From positions 1-8,310 of the forward strand of contig JAOUKJ010000158.1 of assembly GCA_029882675.1 (NCBI GenBank): a stretch of DNA of 8,310 nucleotides, written 5' to 3'. The notes beneath the pieces are model-generated. The model made no database searches, had not been told where the DNA came from, and saw nothing but the letters and a program-made list of their open reading frames with translations. Shown here one piece after another: positions 1 to 6,911 of the stretch. A program made the translations under genes and the position numbers. Source of the stretch: Cyclobacteriaceae bacterium. Lineage in GTDB: Bacteria; Bacteroidota; Bacteroidia; Cytophagales; Cyclobacteriaceae. Numbering within the stretch: position 1 is the stretch's first letter; every line of letters starts with the position of its first letter.

Positions 1-8
1 AAATATTT

Positions 9-45
9 ATCGGTTTGGGGCTAATTCTCCAAACCGATTTTTTTT
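9..45 (+). terminator. Intrinsic terminator of an upstream plus-strand gene
   Basis: A 10-bp perfect inverted repeat (ATCGGTTTGG at 9-18, CCAAACCGAT at 29-38) can be extended by one G-T and one G-C pair to leave a six-base loop. It is followed at once by an uninterrupted run of eight T (38-45). This is the classic form of a Rho-independent terminator reading left to right. The gene it ends lies outside the window and would be convergent with the minus-strand hydrolase at 297-1265. In the minus direction only an AT-mixed octamer follows the hairpin, so termination that way should be weaker. Confidence 0.85.
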
Positions 46-51
46 ATTGAA

Positions 52-273
52 TCAGCACAAAATTCCGAATTCCTGCCAGAGGTTAGTCTTTATTTTATCC
101 TCTTCCTTCCTGTCTTGAGCGGTGATCCCTGTGATATATTTGATGACCATGATGTTCTCCGTAACGTAGTCAAAATCAACCTACGACTTTATTAACAAAA
201 AAGTTCTCCAAAAAGGCGCAGAATCCACAAAGAGACCGTCATACATTTCCACCTTCACCGATAAAGTAAAGGC
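52..273 (-). other. Gene-poor spacer with a possible decayed coding remnant
   Basis: No confident gene lies between the terminator and the hydrolase stop codon. On the minus strand one frame runs from about 273 to 184 (30 codons, beginning AFTLSVKVEMYDG), meets a TAG at 183-181, and continues in the same frame to a TGA at 54-52. The second part includes an ATG at 150-148 and reads MVIKYITGITAQDRKEE onward. The composition, with alternating hydrophobic residues and then a charged stretch, looks protein-like, but I recognise no family. It could be the tail of a lost gene, or chance: a plus-strand frame over 160-300 also looks moderately protein-like. Confidence 0.2.
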
Positions 274-296
274 AAGTATCGATTCGTTTGATCGGA

Positions 297-1265
297 TCAA
301 CGATTCGAAGATTCCACAAATTCCAGCGCCCGCTTTTCCGACCAGTAGTGCCCATCGTCATCGGTGGCGGCAAAGCCCACATGCCCACCCTGGGCCGTGA
401 TGTCCAGCTCTACCCAGGGATTGTCATCAAGCTCTTTTACCGGGAAGCAGGAGGCAGAGAGGAAGGTGTCATTTTTTGCATTGATAATCAGTGTAGGTAT
501 CCTGATGTTTTTCAGGGACCACAGCGAGCTGCATTTCCTGTAATAGTCTTCGGCGTCTTTGAATCCGTGTAAAGGCGCTGTATATTGGTTGTCAAAGTCC
601 CACAGGGTGTTGATATTTTCCAGGGCCGAGATATCCAGTTCATTGGGGTGTAATTTTGCTTTTTGAGCCACTTTTTGTTTCAGCTCTTTTAAAAACTGTT
701 TTTCATACAGGCTGTTTTCCAGGCTGCTGATTGCCTGGCAGCTATCGGAGAGGTGCAGTGGGGCTGATATGGCCACAGCCCGGCTAAGCAATTCTTTGGC
801 CTGCTCCCCCTGCTCACCCAGGTATTTGAGGGTGAGGTTTCCCCCCAGGCTAAAACCAATCAGGTTGATTTGATCATATTTTCCGGTGGAAATAACATGG
901 CGAACGACAGTATCCAGATCATCGGTGGCCCCACTATGATAAAAACGCAGTTGTTTGTTTATTTCTCCGCTGCACCCCCTGAAGTTCCAGTTGATGGTGT
1001 CATAGCCATGGCTATAAAATATTTTGGCCATACCTATCATATAGGGTCTTTGGGAATTACCCTCCAATCCATGAGAAAGGATTACGGCTTTATGGCTGCC
1101 ATTTTCCAGCCAATCCAGGTCTAGAAAGTCATTGTCGGGGGTCGTAATGCGTTCATTTCGGAAGGGTCCGGCCTCTACCTTTCTCCACATGGCCGGAACA
1201 ATGGTTTCCAGATGTTTGTTTACCATCCAGAATGGCGCTTTATAATCCGGATAATGCACTGCCAT
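297..1265 (-). CDS. YheT-family alpha/beta hydrolase
   Basis: A 322-residue cytoplasmic alpha/beta-hydrolase-fold protein without a signal peptide. It begins with the family-typical opening (YKAPFWMVNKHLETIVPA, residues 8-25). The oxyanion-side motif HGLEGNS is at 65-71 and NFRGCSGE at 94-101. The nucleophile elbow GFSLGG is at 137-142 with Ser139 as the expected nucleophile. NAKND at 262-266 offers Asp266 as the acid, and GGHVGF at 293-298 gives His295 as the base. The order and spacing fit the E. coli YheT / eukaryotic ABHD1/3 group, and the length is usual for it. Family members are predicted esterases or lipases; the physiological substrate is not known from sequence. The gene is divergent from the receptor gene, with 93 bases between the starts, and appears to be a single-gene unit. 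Confidence 0.93.
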   Translation of the reverse strand: MAVHYPDYKAPFWMVNKHLETIVPAMWRKVEAGPFRNERITTPDNDFLDLDWLENGSHKAVILSHGLEGNSQRPYMIGMAKIFYSHGYDTINWNFRGCSGEINKQLRFYHSGATDDLDTVVRHVISTGKYDQINLIGFSLGGNLTLKYLGEQGEQAKELLSRAVAISAPLHLSDSCQAISSLENSLYEKQFLKELKQKVAQKAKLHPNELDISALENINTLWDFDNQYTAPLHGFKDAEDYYRKCSSLWSLKNIRIPTLIINAKNDTFLSASCFPVKELDDNPWVELDITAQGGHVGFAATDDDGHYWSEKRALEFVESSNR

Positions 1266-1270
1266 AAAAT

Positions 1271-1295
1271 ATTATGCGTTTATTTGTAGCATAAT
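1271..1295. promoter_or_regulatory. Inverted repeat in the divergent intergenic region
   Basis: ATTATGC at 1271-1277 and GCATAAT at 1289-1295 form a perfect 7-bp inverted repeat with an 11-base spacer. It begins six bases before the start codon of the minus-strand hydrolase and 64 bases before that of the receptor. It could be an operator serving either gene, or a small hairpin in the leader of the hydrolase mRNA. An 8-bp palindrome TAACGTTA follows at 1321-1328. The region is AT-rich, so chance occurrence is possible. Confidence 0.25.
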
Positions 1296-1358
1296 TTATA
1301 ACTTTTAAAGCAAAACCACGTAACGTTATACGATGTTTATTATTGAGAAGGCCCTTGC

Positions 1359-3716
1359 ATGCGGAAATTACTAGTTTTTGTTATCCTCATATTTTTACCA
1401 TTGTCGGTTTTATTGGCACAAACGAAATTCACGGTAAGTGGTTATGTGCGCGACAATGCCAGCGGAGAAGAGTTGATTGGGGTCAGTGTTTATCTGGAGG
1501 GTACGGGCACGGGTACGGTGACAAATGTCTATGGCTTTTATTCTCTCACCCTCCCATCGGGTGATTATGATCTCATTTTTCGCTATTTAGGTTATGTTGA
1601 GCAAACCATAAAACTTGAGCTTTACGAGAACACGGACTTAAATATAGCCCTCGAAGAACAAGTGACCCAGATGGATGAAGTGGTGATAACGGGCCGGGCA
1701 CCCGATGCCAACATTACAGACGTGGGCATGAGTAAAAATGAATTAAACATTGAGCAGGTGAAAAGATTACCTGCGCTTTTTGGTGAACCGGACATCATCA
1801 AAGCCATCCAAATGCTACCCGGCGTGGTGTCGGCAGGGGAGGGAACCAGCAGCTTTTTTGTGCGTGGGGGCAGTGCAGACCAAAACCTCATCCTTATCGA
1901 TGAGGCCCCGGTGTATGATCCCAGCCACCTGTTCGGGCTTTTTTCAGTGTTTAACTCCGACGTGATCAAGAGTTCGGAACTGTATAAGGGGGGTATCCCA
2001 TCGCGTTATGGAGGAAAACTGTCGAGTATCCTGGATGTAAGAACCCGCGACGGGAATTTCAAGGAGTTTAAAGGGTCAGCAGGGATTGGCCTGCTGGCAT
2101 CAAAAGCCATGCTGGAGGGGCCGCTTAAAAAGGAAAAGGGTTCGTTTATCATATCCGCCAGGCGGTCGTATGTCGATGCCCTGTTGAAGGCAGCAGGAGA
2201 AAAAAACTTCGTACGTTTTTATGACCTCAATGCGAAAATAAACTGGAGGCATAACCAGAAAAACCGCTTTTTTGCAGCCTTTTATCTGGGGCGTGACAAC
2301 TTCGATTTTAGCGATACCTTTAATTTTGGATGGGGAAACCGGACGGCAACCCTGCGGTGGAACCACCTGTTCAACGACCGCTTATTCTCAAATACCTCCT
2401 TAATTGCAAGTCAGTTTGATTATAAGCTGGGATTGCAGGATGCCGTTCAGGGTTTCCAGTGGTATGCTGATATCACCGAATATACACTAAAGGAAGACCT
2501 TTCTTATTATATCAGCCCCGCCCTGGAGATCGAATTTGGATACATGGGTACATACCGTGAGTTTGAACCCGGTACCATAACACCCCTGGGGGAAGATTCC
2601 TTTATTAATGGGCTGAAACAGGATCACCTGTATGCCCTTGATCACAATGTATACATCGATATAAAGAACAAGATAAGTGAAAGACTTGATTTGCAATATG
2701 GTCTCCGGCTATCATTGTTTCAGCACGTGGGATCGGCAACGATATATACTTACAGCGATCCCGCAGATCATGTGTTGTCAGTGAGAACAAGTGAAAGACA
2801 CTATGACAAAATGGAGACGATAAAAGCCTATATCAACCCGGAGCCCCGTTTTTCCATGCGATATATGCTGAATAGTCGCAGTTCCCTCAAAACGTCTTAC
2901 AACCGGATGGTGCAAAACACACACCTGATATCCAGTGGCACCGTACCCCTCCCTTTCAATACCTGGCAGCCCAGTTCTGCCTATCTGCGGCCACAAAAGG
3001 CCGACCTTGTTGCATTGGGTTATTTTCGGAATTTTATGAAAAATACGTTGGAGTTTTCCCTGGAGGGTTACTATAAAACCATGATGGATGTGACTGACTT
3101 TGCCGACAACGCCCAGTTGTTTTTTAATAAGGATCTGCCCATTGAATTCAGACAGGGAAGATCATGGAGCTATGGAGGCGAAACGATGGTGCAGAAACAG
3201 AAAGGACGGTTCACCGGTTTTCTCAGTTATACATGGTCGAAAACACAGCGGGAAGTGCCGGATGTGAATTTAGGCAGGGCCTTTCCGGCTAATTATGACC
3301 GACCCCACTCTTTTAACGCTGTAGCAACCTATGAATTGAGTGATAAATGGACTTTTGGGGCAAATTTCAACTACGGATCAGGCCGACCGGTCACGATCCC
3401 TTCAGGAAAGTATGAGATCGAAGGGTTTTATGTGCCCGACCTGATTACGGAAAGGAATGGTTATCGCCTGCCGGCCTACCATCGGGCGGATATCTCGGCC
3501 AATTTGTATCCCCGGCATAAAAAGCAGTGGAAATTGAAGAGTAGCTGGTCTTTTTCGGTGTATAATGTCTATAGCCGAAAAAACCCGTTCACTATTTATA
3601 CACAGGTACCGGAAGATGAGAACGGGAATCCGCTGCCAAACCGTACACAAAAAGAGGCCCGGATGATCTATATATTTCCCATTTTACCATCTGTGACATG
3701 GAATGTGGATTTTTAG
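1359..3716 (+). CDS. TonB-dependent outer-membrane receptor with carboxypeptidase-like domain
   Basis: A 785-residue outer-membrane transporter that would bind a substrate outside the cell and import it using the TonB-ExbBD energy system. The signal peptide covers about residues 1-20 (cleavage near LLA/QT). A carboxypeptidase-D regulatory-like beta-sandwich follows at about 24-100 (VSGYVRDNASGEELIGVSV, then GFYSLTLPSGDYDL). A TonB-box-like segment DEVVITG lies at 106-112. The plug is at about 125-235 and contains LPGVVSAGEGTSSFFVRGG and LILIDEAPVYDPSHLFG. The rest is the 22-strand barrel, ending in a final strand with a C-terminal Phe. The length is typical for this compact subgroup, which is shorter than SusC proteins of about 1000 residues. 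No frameshift is seen. It is followed after 100 bases by a DUF4249 lipoprotein gene, the usual partner of this receptor type. The ligand cannot be predicted. Confidence 0.95.
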   Translation: MRKLLVFVILIFLPLSVLLAQTKFTVSGYVRDNASGEELIGVSVYLEGTGTGTVTNVYGFYSLTLPSGDYDLIFRYLGYVEQTIKLELYENTDLNIALEEQVTQMDEVVITGRAPDANITDVGMSKNELNIEQVKRLPALFGEPDIIKAIQMLPGVVSAGEGTSSFFVRGGSADQNLILIDEAPVYDPSHLFGLFSVFNSDVIKSSELYKGGIPSRYGGKLSSILDVRTRDGNFKEFKGSAGIGLLASKAMLEGPLKKEKGSFIISARRSYVDALLKAAGEKNFVRFYDLNAKINWRHNQKNRFFAAFYLGRDNFDFSDTFNFGWGNRTATLRWNHLFNDRLFSNTSLIASQFDYKLGLQDAVQGFQWYADITEYTLKEDLSYYISPALEIEFGYMGTYREFEPGTITPLGEDSFINGLKQDHLYALDHNVYIDIKNKISERLDLQYGLRLSLFQHVGSATIYTYSDPADHVLSVRTSERHYDKMETIKAYINPEPRFSMRYMLNSRSSLKTSYNRMVQNTHLISSGTVPLPFNTWQPSSAYLRPQKADLVALGYFRNFMKNTLEFSLEGYYKTMMDVTDFADNAQLFFNKDLPIEFRQGRSWSYGGETMVQKQKGRFTGFLSYTWSKTQREVPDVNLGRAFPANYDRPHSFNAVATYELSDKWTFGANFNYGSGRPVTIPSGKYEIEGFYVPDLITERNGYRLPAYHRADISANLYPRHKKQWKLKSSWSFSVYNVYSRKNPFTIYTQVPEDENGNPLPNRTQKEARMIYIFPILPSVTWNVDF

Positions 3717-3816
3717 AGATAGGAGGTAAGTCTGAAGTTTTCGGGCATGAAAAAGAGAAAGGAAATAATGTCTTAAAGATTGAATTTTGAATAATGGAAA
3801 AGACTAAAGAGACCCG

Positions 3817-4656
3817 ATGAAAGGAGGAAGATTAAATATCGTTTTAATAGGGTTGGTGATCGGGCTGGTGGCATGCGATGAGGTGATTGAGCTCGACATT
3901 GAGCAAACACCACCCCGCATTGTTATAGAAGGACAGTGGACGAATGTGCCTGCCAATAATTTTGTTAAAATATCTCAATCAGTTTCCTTTTATGATGACC
4001 GGGCTCCGGATCGTGTTGCAGGGGCAGAAGTTAGTATTCTGGATGAAAAGGGAAATGTTGTTGTTTTTCAACATAATCCCTTCGGAAGTACTGACTCAAT
4101 AGGTTTTTATTTGCCCCCAAAAGGGGTAAGAGGTGTGGTAGGAGACCGGTATTTTTTGCAGGTGGATTACGGAGGCGTGACCTACCGGTCTGAAGACGTT
4201 ATGATGGCTGTCGGGCAGATAGATTCCCTGCAGGCAGTACGCAGTGTCCCTGGCCTGATCGGTCAGTCCGCCCCGGAGGATGCTTATATCGTGAAGGTAT
4301 ATGCCCGGGAGCCCAGGGAGACGGAAGATTTTTACCTGATGCGCTTTTACAAGAACAATGTGGTAACTCGGGCTTATGAAAATGACATCTACATTGCTGA
4401 TGATACGGCCCTCGGCGAGGCCATTAATGGTGTGCCCATTCCTTTTTTCTATAACCAGTCCGATACCGCCAAGGTCGAAATGTATGGCATCACCAGGCAG
4501 GCCTATGCTTACTATCTGGACCTTCAGTTTGTGATCAACAACGATGGTGGTATGTTTGGCCCGCCCCCGGCCAATCCCGTCACCAATATCGATAATGATG
4601 CCCTGGGTTTTTTCCTGGTGGCAGCAGTGACGGAAAAGAGTATCGTGGTGCAGTAA
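3817..4656 (+). CDS. DUF4249 domain-containing lipoprotein
   Basis: A 279-residue predicted lipoprotein. The N-terminus has a basic start, a hydrophobic core and a lipobox LVAC at 17-20, so Cys20 should be lipidated. The acidic residues directly after it (DEVIE) resemble Bacteroidota surface-export signals, which suggests the outer leaflet of the outer membrane. The mature protein is rich in beta-strands (RIVIEGQWTNVP near 34-45; VAGAEVSILDEKGNVVVF near 67-84). It ends with the family-typical PPPANPVTNI...ALGFF segment at about 247-266. The family function is unknown. Its genes regularly follow short TonB-dependent receptors, so a substrate-capture partner is inferred, by analogy with SusD. 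The chosen ATG is supported by an in-frame TAA upstream. It overlaps, as ATGA, the stop of an 8-codon mini-frame at 3794-3820. Confidence 0.9.
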   Translation: MKGGRLNIVLIGLVIGLVACDEVIELDIEQTPPRIVIEGQWTNVPANNFVKISQSVSFYDDRAPDRVAGAEVSILDEKGNVVVFQHNPFGSTDSIGFYLPPKGVRGVVGDRYFLQVDYGGVTYRSEDVMMAVGQIDSLQAVRSVPGLIGQSAPEDAYIVKVYAREPRETEDFYLMRFYKNNVVTRAYENDIYIADDTALGEAINGVPIPFFYNQSDTAKVEMYGITRQAYAYYLDLQFVINNDGGMFGPPPANPVTNIDNDALGFFLVAAVTEKSIVVQ

Positions 4657-4816
4657 GGGTGAAGAAATTTTCGACCCTGCACGTCCACACCGAACCTGCG
4701 ATACAACAACTATAATACACCATTTCCACCCTGCATGGATCAGTGCAGGCTGAGGCTGGCTTTTACCATCAGATAAAATGACTAAATTGTCCGGAAATTT
4801 CAAGAACAGGAAATAA

Positions 4817-5377
4817 CAGCAAAACCTGCCTGGTGTTATCATTATTCACGGAGGTGGCTGGTCGTCCAACAATGAAGAAATTATGCGGGGACTGGCCCGT
4901 GAACTGACCAAAGATAATCAGTATGTGGTATTTAGTATAGACTATCGCAGGGTCAATGACCCGGAGGGTGACGCTAAACCTAACTATATGCACAACCTGA
5001 TTGAAGACGTATTTAGTGCTATGATACACATCCGGGAGCATGCCGCTGAATACGGCCTCGATCCCGACCGTATAGCCGTAACCGGAGACAGCGCAGGCGG
5101 ACATTTGTCCGAAGCGGCAGCCACGCTCTGCACGATGATTGGTGATGGCGGTTTTGGTCAGCTGGAAGGGTTATATGAATACAAGCCCTCCTATGTGCCC
5201 GCAGGATAAACACTGGTTCAGATCAGGGACGAGATTACGAAGGCCATCAGGGCGCTGGCTCCCAGTTACGGGCCTTCTGATGCCCTGATTGATCATGAAA
5301 AAATTGTTGGCTATGCTACAGCATCCACTATCTGGCAAAGTGAGAAAAAGGAAATTAAAATCAACCGTTTTCAGTAG
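4817..5377 (+). pseudogene. Degraded alpha/beta hydrolase (esterase/lipase-like)
   Basis: The open frame from 4817 reads NLPGVIIIHGGGW with the oxyanion-hole motif HGGGW at 4847-4861. GLDPDRIAVTGDSAGGH follows, with the nucleophile elbow GDSAGGH at 5084-5104 and Ser encoded at 5090-5092. The frame stops at TAA 5207-5209 after PSYVPAG, then continues in the same frame as TLVQIRDEITKAIRALAPSYG and on to TAG 5375-5377. An AAA to TAA change would explain the break. Upstream, the same frame has a further TAA at 4814-4816, preceded by an ATG at 4778, and no signal peptide or N-terminal strands are visible. No catalytic Asp or His region is recognisable at the C-terminus. The family is usually about 280-320 residues; only about 186 codons remain. 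The first ATG in the main frame is at 4883, already beyond the oxyanion motif, so a functional product is unlikely. Confidence 0.75.
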
Positions 5378-5418
5378 ACCATCCAATGATTTTTCTTAAC
5401 TTAAAGACGTTAAACATA

Positions 5419-5436
5419 AAACGTGATATCGCGTTT
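5419..5436. promoter_or_regulatory. 18-bp near-perfect palindrome, candidate operator
   Basis: AAACGTGATATCGCGTTT is symmetric at eight of nine base-pair positions, with the only mismatch at T5424/G5431, and has GATATC at its centre. Almost concentric with it is an outer 7-bp inverted repeat, GTTAAAC at 5409-5415 and GTTTAAC at 5444-5450. The site is 74 bases before the propeller gene start. The size and AAACG...CGTTT arms suit a dimeric repressor of the LacI or a similar family. An RNA hairpin in the leader is the alternative, since the mismatch becomes a G-U pair there. No regulator gene is in the window. Confidence 0.45.
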
Positions 5437-5510
5437 GCAGATCGTTTAACAATGTGGAAACCAGAGACGCATGAATTGGGATTTTTTCTTAACCCAAACT
5501 TTTAGAAATT

Positions 5511-6839
5511 ATGAAAACCGGATTGATCAAAGCGCAAATACTGGCAGTTGTTTTTATGTTAAACCTCACCGTCGTGATTGCACAGGACTGGCCGCAGTTT
5601 TTAGGGCCGGACAGAAATGGTAAAACCGAACAGCAGGGTCTTTTGAGGGACTGGCCGGAAGGGGGCCCTGAAGTGAAATGGACAGTGGATGTAGGTATTG
5701 GATTTGGAGGGCCGGCTATAAAAGACGGTAAGGTTTATTTACTCGATCGGGATGATGAGATGGGCGATATATTGCGATGTCTGGACTTTTTGAACGGTGA
5801 AGAGTTGTGGAGGTTTGAATATGAAGCTCCTGGTTCGGTAAGTTTTCCGGGCTCGCGCACTGTACCGACAGTTGATGGTAACTATGTTTATACCTGTGGG
5901 CCTTTTGGTAACTTATATTGCATCGATATCAATACGCACAAGCCTGTCTGGAACAAAAACATCTGGAAGGACTATGGTGGGGGAGATGTCCCGAAATGGG
6001 CCATTACACAAAACCCATTGATATACGGGGATCTATTGATTCTGGCTTCTCAGGCTCCTGAGGCCGGTGTAGTGGCTTATGATAAGGCTACGGGTGCTGT
6101 GAAATGGAAAACGCCTTCGTTGGGGCCTACCGGATATGTAAGCCCGAATGTGGCCAAAATACATGGAGAAGATCACATCGTTATGGTCACAGCATCGTCC
6201 GGCCCGAGAAACGGACCCAAAACCGGAGGGAAAATCATTGGACTGGATCCGCTGTCAGGGACAGTTTTATGGGAGTATGATCAGTGGGTATGCGCCATAC
6301 CTGTACCCGGCGCTGTGGACGCCGGAGAAAACAGAGTACTGGTTGTTGGCGGCTATGAACTTGGTGCGGTAATGATCAGGGTAGAAAAAGACAGTGATGG
6401 GAAATATATTACCACCGAGCTTTTTAAGACAGAAGAATTCGGCGACCAGACCAAACCTCCGATTTTGTATAAAGACCATTTTTATGCGCAGTACGGAACG
6501 AACAACAGAAGGGATGGCCTGGCCTGTATGAATATGAGTGGTGAAATTATGTGGAAAACCAAACGCGATCCTGGGTTTAATAAAGGCAGTATGGTCATGG
6601 CTGAAGGGCTGATATTGGCCACCGATGGTGAAAATTCTTTATACCTCATTGAGCCGAGTCCCACAGGTTTTAAGCCGGTTTCATCAGCAGAAATACTGGC
6701 ACCTGTCAGCGAAAATGAAGAAGGTGCTCCCACACCGGGTGCGGGCCCTGTTCAAAACTGGGCACCCATTGCCCTGGCCAATGGAAACTTGCTCATCCGT
6801 GATCAAAACCGCTTGATCTGTGTGCAGGTGGCGGAGTGA
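5511..6839 (+). CDS. Secreted PQQ-like beta-propeller repeat protein
   Basis: A 442-residue exported protein. The signal peptide covers 1-24 with cleavage at about VIA/QDW. The mature N-terminus WPQFLGPDRNGK at 27-38 is the typical opening of PQQ-like propeller proteins found in Bacteroidota and Planctomycetes. Propeller-blade repeats of the form D-x-x-(S/T)G-x-x-x-W recur: CLDFLNGEELW at 90-100, CIDINTHKPVW at 137-147, YDKATGAVKW at 190-199, GLDPLSGTVLW at 244-254 and CMNMSGEIMW at 339-348. The length is consistent with a single propeller domain. Members may be quinoprotein-like enzymes or only structural/binding propellers related to BamB. I see no cytochrome c motif CxxCH and cannot assign PQQ binding or a substrate. 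The leader before the ATG is AT-rich without a Shine-Dalgarno sequence. The serine hydrolase gene follows in the same direction. Confidence 0.9.
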   Translation: MKTGLIKAQILAVVFMLNLTVVIAQDWPQFLGPDRNGKTEQQGLLRDWPEGGPEVKWTVDVGIGFGGPAIKDGKVYLLDRDDEMGDILRCLDFLNGEELWRFEYEAPGSVSFPGSRTVPTVDGNYVYTCGPFGNLYCIDINTHKPVWNKNIWKDYGGGDVPKWAITQNPLIYGDLLILASQAPEAGVVAYDKATGAVKWKTPSLGPTGYVSPNVAKIHGEDHIVMVTASSGPRNGPKTGGKIIGLDPLSGTVLWEYDQWVCAIPVPGAVDAGENRVLVVGGYELGAVMIRVEKDSDGKYITTELFKTEEFGDQTKPPILYKDHFYAQYGTNNRRDGLACMNMSGEIMWKTKRDPGFNKGSMVMAEGLILATDGENSLYLIEPSPTGFKPVSSAEILAPVSENEEGAPTPGAGPVQNWAPIALANGNLLIRDQNRLICVQVAE

Positions 6840-6911
6840 CAGGTGGAAAAAATCATCGCATTTTTGGGTATGGCCCAGGGTTGATTATCTTGCATGGAAA
6901 ATCCTAAGCCG

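Noticed and set aside
1299..1306. TAACTTTT resembling the Bacteroidota -7 element TAnnTTTG
   Set aside because: The nearest TTTG (1283-1286) is only 12 bases upstream instead of about 19-21, and the last base of the -7 match is wrong, so no promoter is called.
1333..1374. Thirteen-codon frame overlapping the receptor start as an upstream leader peptide
   Set aside because: It is out of frame with the receptor, shows no special composition, and short frames are expected by chance in this leader.
3747..3776. Nine-codon frame MKKRKEIMS after an AGGAGGT at 3721-3727
   Set aside because: The spacing from the Shine-Dalgarno-like motif to the ATG is too long and the peptide is too short to judge; it is more likely chance.
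4730..4749. Inverted repeat CCTGCA/TGCAGG after the DUF4249 gene as a terminator
   Set aside because: The stem is six base pairs with an eight-base loop and no T run follows, so terminator function is not supported.
4096..4842. Long minus-strand open frame of 248 codons opposite the DUF4249 gene
   Set aside because: It is antisense to a well-supported lipoprotein, has no recognisable domain or signal, and its composition is that of a complement shadow.
6865..6877. TGGG/CCCA hairpin between the propeller and serine hydrolase genes
   Set aside because: A four-base-pair stem without a T run is too weak to call a terminator or attenuator.
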